The notes: generated by a model from the letters alone, not told the origin. A stretch of 48,204 nt of DNA from Clostridiales bacterium (GCA_017527865.1 JAFXPN010000031.1:1-48204), one strand, 5' to 3'; numbered from the stretch's first letter, positions 19,417-27,449 are shown. Numbers and translations are program-made.

Positions 19417-21014
19417 GATATATCGTACCTTGTGGAAGTCAGGAAATTGACTTTGATGTCGTCCCTGTGGGACCGTATGAAGTCTGACATATAGTTGTTG
19501 AGATAATCCGCCTTCTTCCTGGCAAAGTCGTATTCCCTGCCCTCGTCGAGATAATTGGCATCCGTGCCGGAGTACCCGTCGAAGCCTGCCAGATTGATCT
19601 CCTTAACGCCGCATCTTATCATCACCTTGATTATCATCATCAGCGAGTTATCCGCATATTCGGAAGACCTGTCGAGAAGCTCGCTTATATTAACGACATG
19701 GCAGAACGGATCGTTCGTCGGGGTGATGTTGGAAGTCGCGATGACCGGGATCTTCTGCTTCGACAGATATGTCGACAGCTGAATATACCTCTTATTATTT
19801 GTAAGGAAGATATAATCCGGGATAAATGACTGTGACGCACGGTTGATGGATATTATCAGCGGATCGGTCTGAGACACAAAGTCCCCGATCCTGCCTTTCT
19901 CGGTCTCCATGGTCATGCCGGGACCCGTGATAAGGACCGTCCTGCAGCCTATCTCCTCCGCGAGAGCCGTGACTGATCCTTCATCGTTGATCTCACGGTC
20001 CTGATATTCAAGATAGAGCTCTTCCATATAATCCTTGTCATACAGCAGTTTCTTCTCGCCCTGAAGCTTCCCCAGAAGCTCGTTCATCTGCTTGATCGAC
20101 AGCGTGTGCTTATTGGTAAGTTGCTTGACATAATCCGGATGGCAGTCGTTGCTTGCAGCTATGAAGAAGAACATGTTGTATCCCCATGTCGCGGGCTGGT
20201 AGAACTGCATGATATTGGCATCGATAGCCTCAAGATACTGGCTTAAGCTGTATGATTTGCCGTACTCGTGGTTCATGTGCATGGCTATAAGCTCGATCGG
20301 GGCGTTTCCTGCGCTCTTGCCCATTCCGTAAAGCGTCCCGTCAACGAGGATCGCCCTGTCCGTCTCCTTCGAGAACGCAAGGACAGTCTGGCAATTGGCA
20401 TATCCCATCTGGAAGTTGTTGTGGCCGTGATATCCGACTGCTATGTCCTTATTCAGATTCTTATCGAGGACTTCAAGGATATGCTTAAGGTCCTTCTGGT
20501 GAGTAAGGCCGTAAGTATCGACCATCGACACCGCATCGGGCATCACTTCATTCGCAAGTGCGCAAAGATCTTCGAACTCCTCATCCGAATAAGCAGTAAC
20601 GCTCACGAGCTGGGCAAATACGATATATCCCAATTTCTTGAGCTCGGCGCAGAACGCGAGCGCTTCGCGGCGCAGATGCTTCTTAAAGATCACGCGTATG
20701 CCGTCAAGAAAGCTCTCGCTTCTGGGCTTGATATTCTCCAGCCCGCAGGTGCCGTAATCGATCATGCCGAACACCAGAGTGTTCTTCCTGTCGAGATCTC
20801 CGTATATCTTTCCGACGCTGTCGGTATCCGGCATTATGCTCCTGTCGTAGTCAAACGGCCTTCTCTCGTCAAGGAAACCGATCTCTATTATGTCCGTACC
20901 TGCATCTACGACACGCTCGAAGACGGACACCATGTTGTCGTGGCCGAACTTCCAGTCGTTAAGGTATCCGCCGTCTCTTAATGTACAGTCAAGCAGGGAT
21001 AGTCTCGCGCTCAT
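19413..21014 (-). CDS. HMGL-like aldolase (4-hydroxy-2-oxovalerate aldolase-like) fused to a C-terminal Rossmann-like domain
   Basis: A 533-residue two-part protein. Residues ~1-245 form a DmpG/HMGL-type TIM barrel: LLDCTLRDGGYLNDW near the N terminus (Asp9, Arg13, Asp14), the metal-binding YHGHNN (His196, His198) and the closing VDGTLYGMGKSAGNAPIE. Such enzymes join or split pyruvate and an aldehyde to give a 4-hydroxy-2-oxo acid. A helical region (~250-345) leads to a second domain (~347-533) with a glycine-rich VLITGPGMTME strand-loop and AGFDGYSGTDANYL; it resembles DUF115/MptE-like or sialyltransferase-like Rossmann folds, but I cannot name it. A free-standing catabolic aldolase would normally be next to an acylating acetaldehyde dehydrogenase, which is absent. 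It is embedded in the sugar operon: its start overlaps gtrA by 26 bases and its stop overlaps the HAD gene. Confidence 0.8.
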   Translation of the reverse strand: MSARLSLLDCTLRDGGYLNDWKFGHDNMVSVFERVVDAGTDIIEIGFLDERRPFDYDRSIMPDTDSVGKIYGDLDRKNTLVFGMIDYGTCGLENIKPRSESFLDGIRVIFKKHLRREALAFCAELKKLGYIVFAQLVSVTAYSDEEFEDLCALANEVMPDAVSMVDTYGLTHQKDLKHILEVLDKNLNKDIAVGYHGHNNFQMGYANCQTVLAFSKETDRAILVDGTLYGMGKSAGNAPIELIAMHMNHEYGKSYSLSQYLEAIDANIMQFYQPATWGYNMFFFIAASNDCHPDYVKQLTNKHTLSIKQMNELLGKLQGEKKLLYDKDYMEELYLEYQDREINDEGSVTALAEEIGCRTVLITGPGMTMETEKGRIGDFVSQTDPLIISINRASQSFIPDYIFLTNNKRYIQLSTYLSKQKIPVIATSNITPTNDPFCHVVNISELLDRSSEYADNSLMMIIKVMIRCGVKEINLAGFDGYSGTDANYLDEGREYDFARKKADYLNNYMSDFIRSHRDDIKVNFLTSTRYDIS

Positions 21015-21537
21015 TGTCTTCTACCTTCTTTTGCCCGTAGGCCCAAAATTTATTAAGCACATAATTGATCGGCACGCTTACCACGAGATTGATAAGCGGC
21101 GGAATGTATTTGTTCAGACCCAGTATCTCAACTCCGACATAAGAGATGAGATTCGACAGGCCGAGCCCCGTAAAGGCATATGCAAGATATGTCTTGATAA
21201 GGGTCTTCCACCACACCCGTTTCTCCTTGTTCTCGTCTTCCTTGAACACGAATCTGTTCGACAGAAAGTATGCCCACAGAACGGAAAGAAAGAACGCGGT
21301 CGTATTCGCGATGTAGATATCGGTCTTCGGAAACAGTCCTGCTTTGCCCATAATAAAGAGCATGCCTGCATTTATCAGATAAGATACTAGCGTGTTCGTA
21401 ACTCCGACGAGCGCGAATTTCACAAACTGCATGAATGCCTGACCGCCTTCTTCCGTCAGTTCTCTGCCTATGATCTTAAGAAAGAACCTCAGGACCGCGA
21501 GCACGATCCTCTCGAAGATATTCCAGAGTTTACTCAT
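20989..21537 (-). CDS. GtrA family membrane protein (putative lipid-linked sugar flippase)
   Basis: A 182-residue protein with four membrane segments (about residues 37-60, 75-95, 112-135 and 142-165) and the GtrA signatures FVKFALVGVTNTLVSYLI and a C-terminal NYVLNKFWAYG. GtrA proteins are thought to flip polyprenyl-phosphate-linked monosaccharides across the membrane in three-component systems together with a GtrB-like transferase and a serotype-specific transferase. Both kinds of partner are present downstream in the same operon. The ATG at 21537 follows the rfbH stop directly, and the end overlaps the aldolase start. An ATG-proximal amphipathic helix of about 30 residues precedes the membrane part. 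Confidence 0.88.
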   Translation of the reverse strand: MSKLWNIFERIVLAVLRFFLKIIGRELTEEGGQAFMQFVKFALVGVTNTLVSYLINAGMLFIMGKAGLFPKTDIYIANTTAFFLSVLWAYFLSNRFVFKEDENKEKRVWWKTLIKTYLAYAFTGLGLSNLISYVGVEILGLNKYIPPLINLVVSVPINYVLNKFWAYGQKKVEDNERETIPA

Positions 21538-21538
21538 A

Positions 21539-22876
21539 TTATGCGTTCAAAGCTTCCTTTATGGTCTTGATCATGTAGTCGATCATCTCGTCTGTCATGC
21601 CGGGATAAACTCCGATCCAGAACGTATCATTCATGATCCTGTCGGTATTGGTAAGTTCTCCCGCGATACGGTAGCCTTCACCGGACTCGCGAAGCTCGTC
21701 GAAGCAGGGGTGCTTTGTAAGGTTTCCCGCGAAAAGGTTCCTTGTCTGAACACCGTGGTCCTCGATGTACTTAACCACACTTACTCTGTCGACTCCTTCT
21801 TTAACCGTCATCATGAATCCGAACCATGACGGCCTTGAACCGGGAGCGGCCTCGGGAAGGATCAGCTTGTCTTCGCATGACTTAAGGCCTTCATAAAGCC
21901 TGTCAAAATTGTGTCTTCTTCTTTCAACGAACGAAGGGAACTTCTCGATCTGCGCACAGCCGACCGCAGCCTGAAGATCCGTAGCCTTGAGGTTGTATCC
22001 GAAGTGGGAATACACGTATTTATGGTCATAGCCCTTCGGCAGAAGCCCGTACTGGCCGTCGAATCTGTGGCCGCAGAAATTGTCGCGGCCGGAAGGACAG
22101 ATACAGTCTCTTCCCCAGTCCCTCATGGATCTGATGCACTTATGAAGCAGAGGGTCGTTCGTATAGATCGCGCCGCCCTCACCCATCGTCATGTGGTGCG
22201 GAGGATAGAATGAGGATGTTCCGATGTCTCCGACGGTGCCGGTAAATTTCTCTTCACCGTCGATCGTATACTTTGATCCCAGTGCATCGCAGTTGTCCTC
22301 GACGAGCCACAGGTTATGCCTGCCGCAGAACTCCTTAACGGCCTTGAGATCAAACGGATTGCCCAGTGTATGTGCGATCATGACAGCCTTGGTCTTATCG
22401 GAATAAGCTTCCTCGAGCTTGCTTACATCTATGTTGTACTGAGGGATCGTAACATCGACGAACACAGGCACGGCGCCGTATTGGATGATCGGGGCAACAG
22501 TCGTAGGGAAGCCTGCAGCTACCGTGATGACTTCGTCGCCCCTTCTTATCCTCCTGTCCTTGAGAAGAGGACTGGTAAGCGCCATGAAGGCTCCGAGATT
22601 GGCGGAAGACCCCGAGTTGACAAGGGAACAGAACCTGACCCCTAAGTACTCTGCGAACTTCTTCTCGAATTCGTCTGTATATCTTCCGGACGTCAGCCAG
22701 AACTCCAACGATGCATCTACGAGATTGACCATCTCCTCGTTCCCGTAGACTCTCCTCGCATAGGGGATCCTGTCACCCTCCGCATAAGGCTTTACGGCAT
22801 GAAACTTATCCGCGTATTCCTTAACCTCATCGAGGATCTTCTGTCTTGCTTCCTTCTCATTCATGTTCTCAAACAT
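21539..22876 (-). CDS. rfbH: CDP-4-dehydro-6-deoxyglucose 3-dehydrase (RfbH/DdhC, E1)
   Basis: A 445-residue PMP- and Fe-S-dependent dehydrase of the aspartate aminotransferase fold. It removes the C3 hydroxyl of CDP-4-keto-6-deoxyglucose on the way to 3,6-dideoxy sugars. Two hallmarks are visible. The usual PLP-binding lysine is replaced by His227 (SFYPPHHMTMGEGG), which marks dehydrases rather than aminotransferases. Four cysteines, C196, C258, C260 and C268, match the C-x57-C-x1-C-x7-C [2Fe-2S] pattern of E1, except that the first gap is 61 because of a short insertion near residue 205. E1 needs an electron-donating reductase (E3/DdhD), which is not encoded in the window. The C terminus RIMNDTFWIGVYPG is typical. 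It sits seven bases after rfbG. Confidence 0.95.
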   Translation of the reverse strand: MFENMNEKEARQKILDEVKEYADKFHAVKPYAEGDRIPYARRVYGNEEMVNLVDASLEFWLTSGRYTDEFEKKFAEYLGVRFCSLVNSGSSANLGAFMALTSPLLKDRRIRRGDEVITVAAGFPTTVAPIIQYGAVPVFVDVTIPQYNIDVSKLEEAYSDKTKAVMIAHTLGNPFDLKAVKEFCGRHNLWLVEDNCDALGSKYTIDGEEKFTGTVGDIGTSSFYPPHHMTMGEGGAIYTNDPLLHKCIRSMRDWGRDCICPSGRDNFCGHRFDGQYGLLPKGYDHKYVYSHFGYNLKATDLQAAVGCAQIEKFPSFVERRRHNFDRLYEGLKSCEDKLILPEAAPGSRPSWFGFMMTVKEGVDRVSVVKYIEDHGVQTRNLFAGNLTKHPCFDELRESGEGYRIAGELTNTDRIMNDTFWIGVYPGMTDEMIDYMIKTIKEALNA

Positions 22877-22882
22877 TTATAA

Positions 22883-23941
22883 TCATCCTTTCGCCAGGTA
22901 ATCGTTTATCTGTTTATCCATAACAGCGGGAATATCTCCGCCTGCCTCATATACTCTTGTCCACTCGACGACTCTTCTTATCGCCTCATCTATATGCCAC
23001 ACCGGTGCCCAGCCGAACGTCTTCTTCAGCTTGCTCGAATCGAGCTTCAGGAAGTTGGCCTCATGAGGAGCGTTCGGGTCGACTTTATCCACCCTCTTTA
23101 CACCGTCCCAGCATGAGATGAACATATCGACTATATCTCCTGTGCAGACGCAATCACAGTCGTCGGGTCCTACGTTATACCATCCCTGCAAGGACTTATC
23201 CTCATACTGCGCCCTCGCGATCATCAAGTATGCGAACACCGGCTCGAATACATGCTGATAAGGTCGCGTGGAATAGGGATTTCTTACGACTATCTCCTTC
23301 GAACCCATCGCAGCCCTTACACAGTCCGGTATGATCCTGTCATTGGCAAAATCTCCGCCGCCTATTACATTACCCGCTCTCGCGGTCGATATCGAAGGGG
23401 CGTTTTCTCCCGTAAAGAACGAGTTCTTATAACTGTGTGTCACAAGCTCGCTGCAGGACTTGGAATTCGAGTACGGATCGAATCCGTCCAGAGGTTCATT
23501 CTCTCTGTATCCCCATGCCCATTCGTTATTCTTATAGACTTTATCCGTCGTAACATTGAGGAACGACTTTACGCTTCCCGAGTTTCTTACGCACTCGAGG
23601 ATGTTTACCGTTCCCATTACGTTAGTCTCATATGTGTATCTCGGATCCTTATAGGAATCTCTTACGATAGGCTGTGCCGCCATATGTATAACTATCTCGG
23701 GGTCAGCCTCATCGAACGCTTTCTTAAGCGAATCGTAATCCCTGATATCCCCGATCACCGAAGTCATCTTACCCTCGAGTCCGGCGATCGAGAAAAGATT
23801 CGGCTCGGTCGGAGGATTAAGTGAATACCCGGTAAGTATCGCTCCGTGAGTCACCAGGATCCTGCTCATCCACGAACCCTTGAAGCCCGTGTGTCCCGTA
23901 AGAAAAACTCTCTTGCCGTTCCAGAAATTAAGGTCTGTCAC
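22883..23941 (-). CDS. rfbG: CDP-glucose 4,6-dehydratase
   Basis: A 352-residue extended SDR that converts CDP-glucose to CDP-4-keto-6-deoxyglucose. The NAD-binding motif is TGHTGFKGSW (residues 15-24), characteristic of this enzyme rather than of dTDP-glucose dehydratase. The catalytic residues are visible as TTDKVYKN (Thr132, Asp133, Lys134) and Y157-S-N-S-K161. RPYQHVFEPV and YNVGPDDCD are further family marks. It lies between rfbF (6 bases apart) and rfbH (6 bases apart), the standard order of 3,6-dideoxyhexose loci. Confidence 0.97.
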   Translation of the reverse strand: MTDLNFWNGKRVFLTGHTGFKGSWMSRILVTHGAILTGYSLNPPTEPNLFSIAGLEGKMTSVIGDIRDYDSLKKAFDEADPEIVIHMAAQPIVRDSYKDPRYTYETNVMGTVNILECVRNSGSVKSFLNVTTDKVYKNNEWAWGYRENEPLDGFDPYSNSKSCSELVTHSYKNSFFTGENAPSISTARAGNVIGGGDFANDRIIPDCVRAAMGSKEIVVRNPYSTRPYQHVFEPVFAYLMIARAQYEDKSLQGWYNVGPDDCDCVCTGDIVDMFISCWDGVKRVDKVDPNAPHEANFLKLDSSKLKKTFGWAPVWHIDEAIRRVVEWTRVYEAGGDIPAVMDKQINDYLAKG

Positions 23942-23947
23942 TTGAGA

Positions 23948-24727
23948 TCAATCCTCCCACTTTATCCAGGGCGCATTGCCTGACTTTATCATCGACTCGA
24001 GAAGGTCATGGTCGCGCTTGGTATCCATGCACTGCCAGAAGCCCTCGTGTATATATGCGTTGAGCTGGCCTTCCGCCGCGATGGCCTCCAGCGGAGCCTT
24101 CTCAAACGGCGTGGCATCGCCTTCTATATAATCTATGACCTTGGGCTCCAGGACCATGAATCCGGCATTAACGATCGTGCCGTCCATGTCATTCTTCTCA
24201 CGGAACTTTGTAACGGTTCCGTCTTCTCCCAATTCAATACAGCCGAACCGCTGTCCGACCTTGGCAGCCGTTATGGTCGCCAGCTGTCCTTTCCTCTTAT
24301 GGAAGTCCAGCAGGGCATTAAGGTCAACATCGCTCACGCCGTCGCCGTATGTAAGCATGAACGGCTCATCGCCGATAAAATCCTTTACCCTCTTGATGCG
24401 TCCGCCCGTCATGGTATTGAGACCCGTATCTACGAGCGTAACCTTCCAGGGTTCGGTGTGCGTGTTATGCACTGTCATCTTATTATCGGCAGTAAAGTCG
24501 AATGTCACATCGGATGTATGAAGGTAATAGTCGGCAAACCATTCCTTGATGTAATACTGCTTATATCCGCAGCAGATGATAAAATCGTTAAATCCGTATG
24601 ATGAATAGTACTTCATGATATGCCACAGGATGGGCATCCCGCAGATCTCGACCATCGGCTTGGGTCTGTAGACGCTCTCCTCCGATATCCTGGTTCCGTA
24701 ACCGCCTGCCAGTAAAACAACCTTCAT
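23948..24727 (-). CDS. rfbF: Glucose-1-phosphate cytidylyltransferase
   Basis: A 259-residue nucleotidyltransferase that makes CDP-glucose from CTP and glucose 1-phosphate, the entry step of the operon. The N-terminal signature is VVLLAGGYGTRISEES with YRPKPMVEI following, and MLTYGDGVSDVD marks the metal site. The ATG at 24727 has a GGAGGA site eight bases upstream; the longer frame (to 24745) starts inside that ribosome site and is rejected. It is the first gene of the sugar operon, about 26 bases after a predicted transcription start. Confidence 0.97.
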   Translation of the reverse strand: MKVVLLAGGYGTRISEESVYRPKPMVEICGMPILWHIMKYYSSYGFNDFIICCGYKQYYIKEWFADYYLHTSDVTFDFTADNKMTVHNTHTEPWKVTLVDTGLNTMTGGRIKRVKDFIGDEPFMLTYGDGVSDVDLNALLDFHKRKGQLATITAAKVGQRFGCIELGEDGTVTKFREKNDMDGTIVNAGFMVLEPKVIDYIEGDATPFEKAPLEAIAAEGQLNAYIHEGFWQCMDTKRDHDLLESMIKSGNAPWIKWED

Positions 24728-24759
24728 GGCCTGTCCTCCGAACATAGTAAATCAGTTTA

Positions 24760-24765
24760 ATTATA
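24760..24765 (-). promoter_or_regulatory. -10 element of a probable promoter for the rfbF sugar operon
   Basis: A perfect TATAAT on the minus strand lies 33 bases upstream of the rfbF ATG in an AT-rich stretch. No good -35 hexamer is seen at 17 bases (the sequence there is AAATAA), so it may need an activator or be weak. No terminator-like hairpin separates it from the upstream gene fragment. Confidence 0.45.
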
Positions 24766-24843
24766 CTATAAAGAGAGCCCTGTTATTTAGGATTGTTTTA
24801 CTTTATTGATACAAAAAAACGCCCGTAAGGTTTTCTATTCTAT

Positions 24844-25575
24844 TCATTCGTCTTTTCCTACTTCACCGTCATCAAGGAGAGGCATATTGATTAATTCCTG
24901 CAGTTTCTTCTGCAGAATACTCTTTTCAGGCAGATGAAGCTGATATTCTGCAACCATCATCGGAGAGAGCGTTCTGCTCATAGCATACTCAACAACTTCA
25001 TCATCTTTTGACGCACACAAAATCATCCCTACGCTTGGATTCTCATTTTCTTTTTTCTTCTGCCCGTCAAGAGCTTCCAGATAGAAATCCATCTTGGAAA
25101 TATATTCAGGTTTGAATTCTCCGATTTTAAGTTCAAATGCTACAAGACACTGCAATCCCCTATGGAAGAAAAGAAGATCAATTTTAAAGTCTTTCCCGCC
25201 AACCTGCACCCTGTATTCCTCGTCAATGAACGTAAAGTCTTTTCCGACTTCGAGGATAAAATCCTTCATATTACGGATCAGACCTTTTCTCAGATCAGAT
25301 TCCTTATAACTTGAAGGCAAATCAAGAAATTCAATTACATATGTATCCAAAAACGGGTTTTCTTTCAATCCTTTTAGCGGTTCCGGTAATAGTTTTTCTT
25401 TGGAAAGCATATATCTTTCATAATAACCGCTGTCAATTTGACGGGATAATTCTCTTGCGGAATAGTTTTCTTTCGCACAGAGGGCAATATAAAAATGTCT
25501 CTCTTCTTCTGATTTCGCTTTTGACATTATAGCAAGATGATTTGACCAACTTATTTGTGACAACACTGTTGTCAC
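24844..25575 (-). pseudogene. 5'-truncated DUF1016 (YhcG-like) PDDEXK nuclease gene
   Basis: A 243-residue frame from a GTG at 25575 matches the C-terminal two thirds of YhcG/DUF1016 proteins, which are PD-(D/E)XK-family proteins often linked to restriction or mobile regions. Family hallmarks are ISWSNHLAIMSKAKSEEERHF at the start, IDLLFFHRGLQCLVAFELK (the D-x-E-x-K nuclease core, about residues 132-150) and GLILCA-like MILCASKDDEVVEYAM. Full-length members have ~110 more N-terminal residues (the DUF1016_N domain). Here an in-frame TAA sits two codons before the GTG and no matching N-terminal sequence lies upstream, so the 5' end seems lost. No good ribosome site precedes the GTG. AT content is higher than in the neighbouring sugar genes. 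Confidence 0.8.
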
Positions 25576-25644
25576 AAATTACCTGTTTCGACTCTTTTGA
25601 GACAGCCCAATTTATTATCCTTAATCCGCTATTTCACTTATAGA

Positions 25645-25678
25645 GAAAAACAGGCACTGCATAATAGCGATGCCTGTT
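25645..25678 (-). terminator. Possible intrinsic terminator
   Basis: An 8-base inverted repeat, AACAGGCA (25649-25656) and TGCCTGTT (25671-25678), with a 14-base loop is followed on the minus strand by TTTTTC. It lies downstream of the TPR lipoprotein gene (by about 190 bases) and directly after a 19-codon reading frame. The rest of 25576-25870 holds the half-hairpin GGGCTGTCTCAAAAG near 25590-25605, an ATGATGGT/ACCATCAT inverted repeat at 25715-25763, and nothing else I can identify. Confidence 0.5.
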
Positions 25679-25870
25679 GTTTATCATTAGTTTTTTTAAA
25701 ATCTCAGTAGCTGTCATGATGGTCACCGCCGCAACAAAATAGTTGTATTAAGTATACCATCATAAAGCCTATACCGTTATGGCAAGTTTCAGTATGCACT
25801 GCACGGTAAATCATTAATTACGCTATAGTGAGCAGTTAAGTTTTAACTTAAGCTTTTCGATTTTTGATTG

Positions 25871-27379
25871 TTAATTTGAACTTAGTTCTGGATTGACAAT
25901 AATGAGAGGAACACTTACGTAATCGGGTCCAGGCACTTCATATTCCAGAGTCAACCAAGTAACACCTGAAACATTTACTTCGAATTCAGTCGGAGTAGAT
26001 CTATTTGATACTGTTTGCTCATAAATAACATCATCATCACCATATATTCTAAATACGGGAGTTCCGGTATAGCCGTCGGTATACTCATCTTCTGGTGTTA
26101 TAGCCAAGGTCAACACATCATAATTGCAGTTCAAATAATAATCTGCTGTTCCGGCTATTGAAAGAGTAAAATCATTATCTTCATAAAAAACAAAACAATT
26201 ACTACCAGCATCATAGGAATTACCAAACAGATCTGTAACTATCTCTCCTGCACTGATGTCATACATTGTTTCGCCTGAATTAAAACAAACATCTAATGAT
26301 ACGGGCAATCTTTGTTCACAATAGTCTCTCTGAGTAACAAGTTCGCTTCTTCCGGGCACTCTGTTTAATGCCGAAACACACTCATCGTAAGCAGATTCAT
26401 AATCAGAATCATCTATAAAACCTTGAATTATTGCCAACTCGGCTTCAGTATATGCATCCTCAGTCTCAGATAACTGCTGAATATAGGATTCGGCATTCGG
26501 ATACAATTGTCCGATTGTATTCAGAATACTGAAGGCATTATCATAATCTCCTGAAGAGACTAATTCCGCAACATTATTTGACTGAAGTAAAAGCTGAGCA
26601 GCGGAATCCTCATATTCTGCTACGGTCAGATCATATTGAGTTTCATCAACTATGTATTCATTGTTTTCTTCAAGAAAAGATATAGCCTCGTCGTACTGTT
26701 GCGAATCAGCCATTTCTTGAGCGGTTTGAAATAAATAATCACTATGCTGATCGTAATAATTATTCAATGCATCGGTTACATCGCTATCGGAACCGATTAC
26801 TGCGGTCAGTTCATTAAGTGTGTCTATCGCACTCTCATAATTGTTACTTCCTGCGTAATCAGCCGCCTCCTGCATCATTTCCGTTTTATAATTCTCTATA
26901 CATTCATCGATTCGAGTCTGAGCGGTCTCATAGTTCGGATCTTCTCTTATAACCAATCGATATTCCAACAATGCTTCCGAGTAATTACTGCTTGCAAATA
27001 GCGTTTCCGCATCTTCAAATGCATCTCTGGAAATCTCTATTTCTGTTATATTTTCCAGTATCCTACTTCCATAGGAATCAAGAGGATTTGAACCCACTCG
27101 CTCCAGATCATCAATATAATCTTCTATATCATCTGCTTCAACGGTTCCCGCAAGATACCCCTCATACATATTATCTAAGGCCTCTTCAAATGCTTGAGCT
27201 GCATCTTGCTTTTTAATATCTGATTTATGATCAAGATAGTAATCTAAAGCCTCCGTATACTTCCCTGATGAGATCATCCTTTCCAATTGAGATTGAGAAC
27301 TGATTAAATCACATGCAGTAATTGTCATAGCAAGACTCAATATCAACACTATAAACAGATTGCGCATTTTGCTTCTCAT
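25871..27379 (-). CDS. TPR-repeat lipoprotein with C-terminal NPCBM-like domain
   Basis: A 502-residue predicted lipoprotein. The signal peptide ends I20-T-A-C23, a valid lipobox. Residues ~30-360 are helical tetratricopeptide-like repeats with recurring patterns such as SSNYSEALLEYRLVIREDPNY, GSNNYESAIDTLNELTAV, SGDYDNAFSILNTIGQLYPN and DSDYESAYDECVSALNRVP. The C-terminal ~130 residues (YYLNCNYDVLTLAIT, FRIYGDDDVIYEQTV, FEVNVSGVTWLTLEYEV) resemble the NPCBM carbohydrate-binding beta-sandwich. It is therefore probably a surface scaffold or ligand-binding protein; no catalytic motif is visible. I choose the ATG at 27379 because AGGAGGAA is eight bases away; a GTG at 27385 is too close to that site. 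It is the last gene after three small membrane-protein genes. Confidence 0.75.
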   Translation of the reverse strand: MRSKMRNLFIVLILSLAMTITACDLISSQSQLERMISSGKYTEALDYYLDHKSDIKKQDAAQAFEEALDNMYEGYLAGTVEADDIEDYIDDLERVGSNPLDSYGSRILENITEIEISRDAFEDAETLFASSNYSEALLEYRLVIREDPNYETAQTRIDECIENYKTEMMQEAADYAGSNNYESAIDTLNELTAVIGSDSDVTDALNNYYDQHSDYLFQTAQEMADSQQYDEAISFLEENNEYIVDETQYDLTVAEYEDSAAQLLLQSNNVAELVSSGDYDNAFSILNTIGQLYPNAESYIQQLSETEDAYTEAELAIIQGFIDDSDYESAYDECVSALNRVPGRSELVTQRDYCEQRLPVSLDVCFNSGETMYDISAGEIVTDLFGNSYDAGSNCFVFYEDNDFTLSIAGTADYYLNCNYDVLTLAITPEDEYTDGYTGTPVFRIYGDDDVIYEQTVSNRSTPTEFEVNVSGVTWLTLEYEVPGPDYVSVPLIIVNPELSSN

Positions 27380-27449
27380 TTTCACTTCCTCCTCTTAAGA
27401 TAGATTTTTATTTTTAAAGATTTTTCATCGTAATTGAAAAGCAGTTTTA

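Noticed and set aside
24800..24843. Terminator after the DUF1016 fragment
   Set aside because: A run of seven Ts is present on the minus strand, but the sequence before it cannot form a stable stem.
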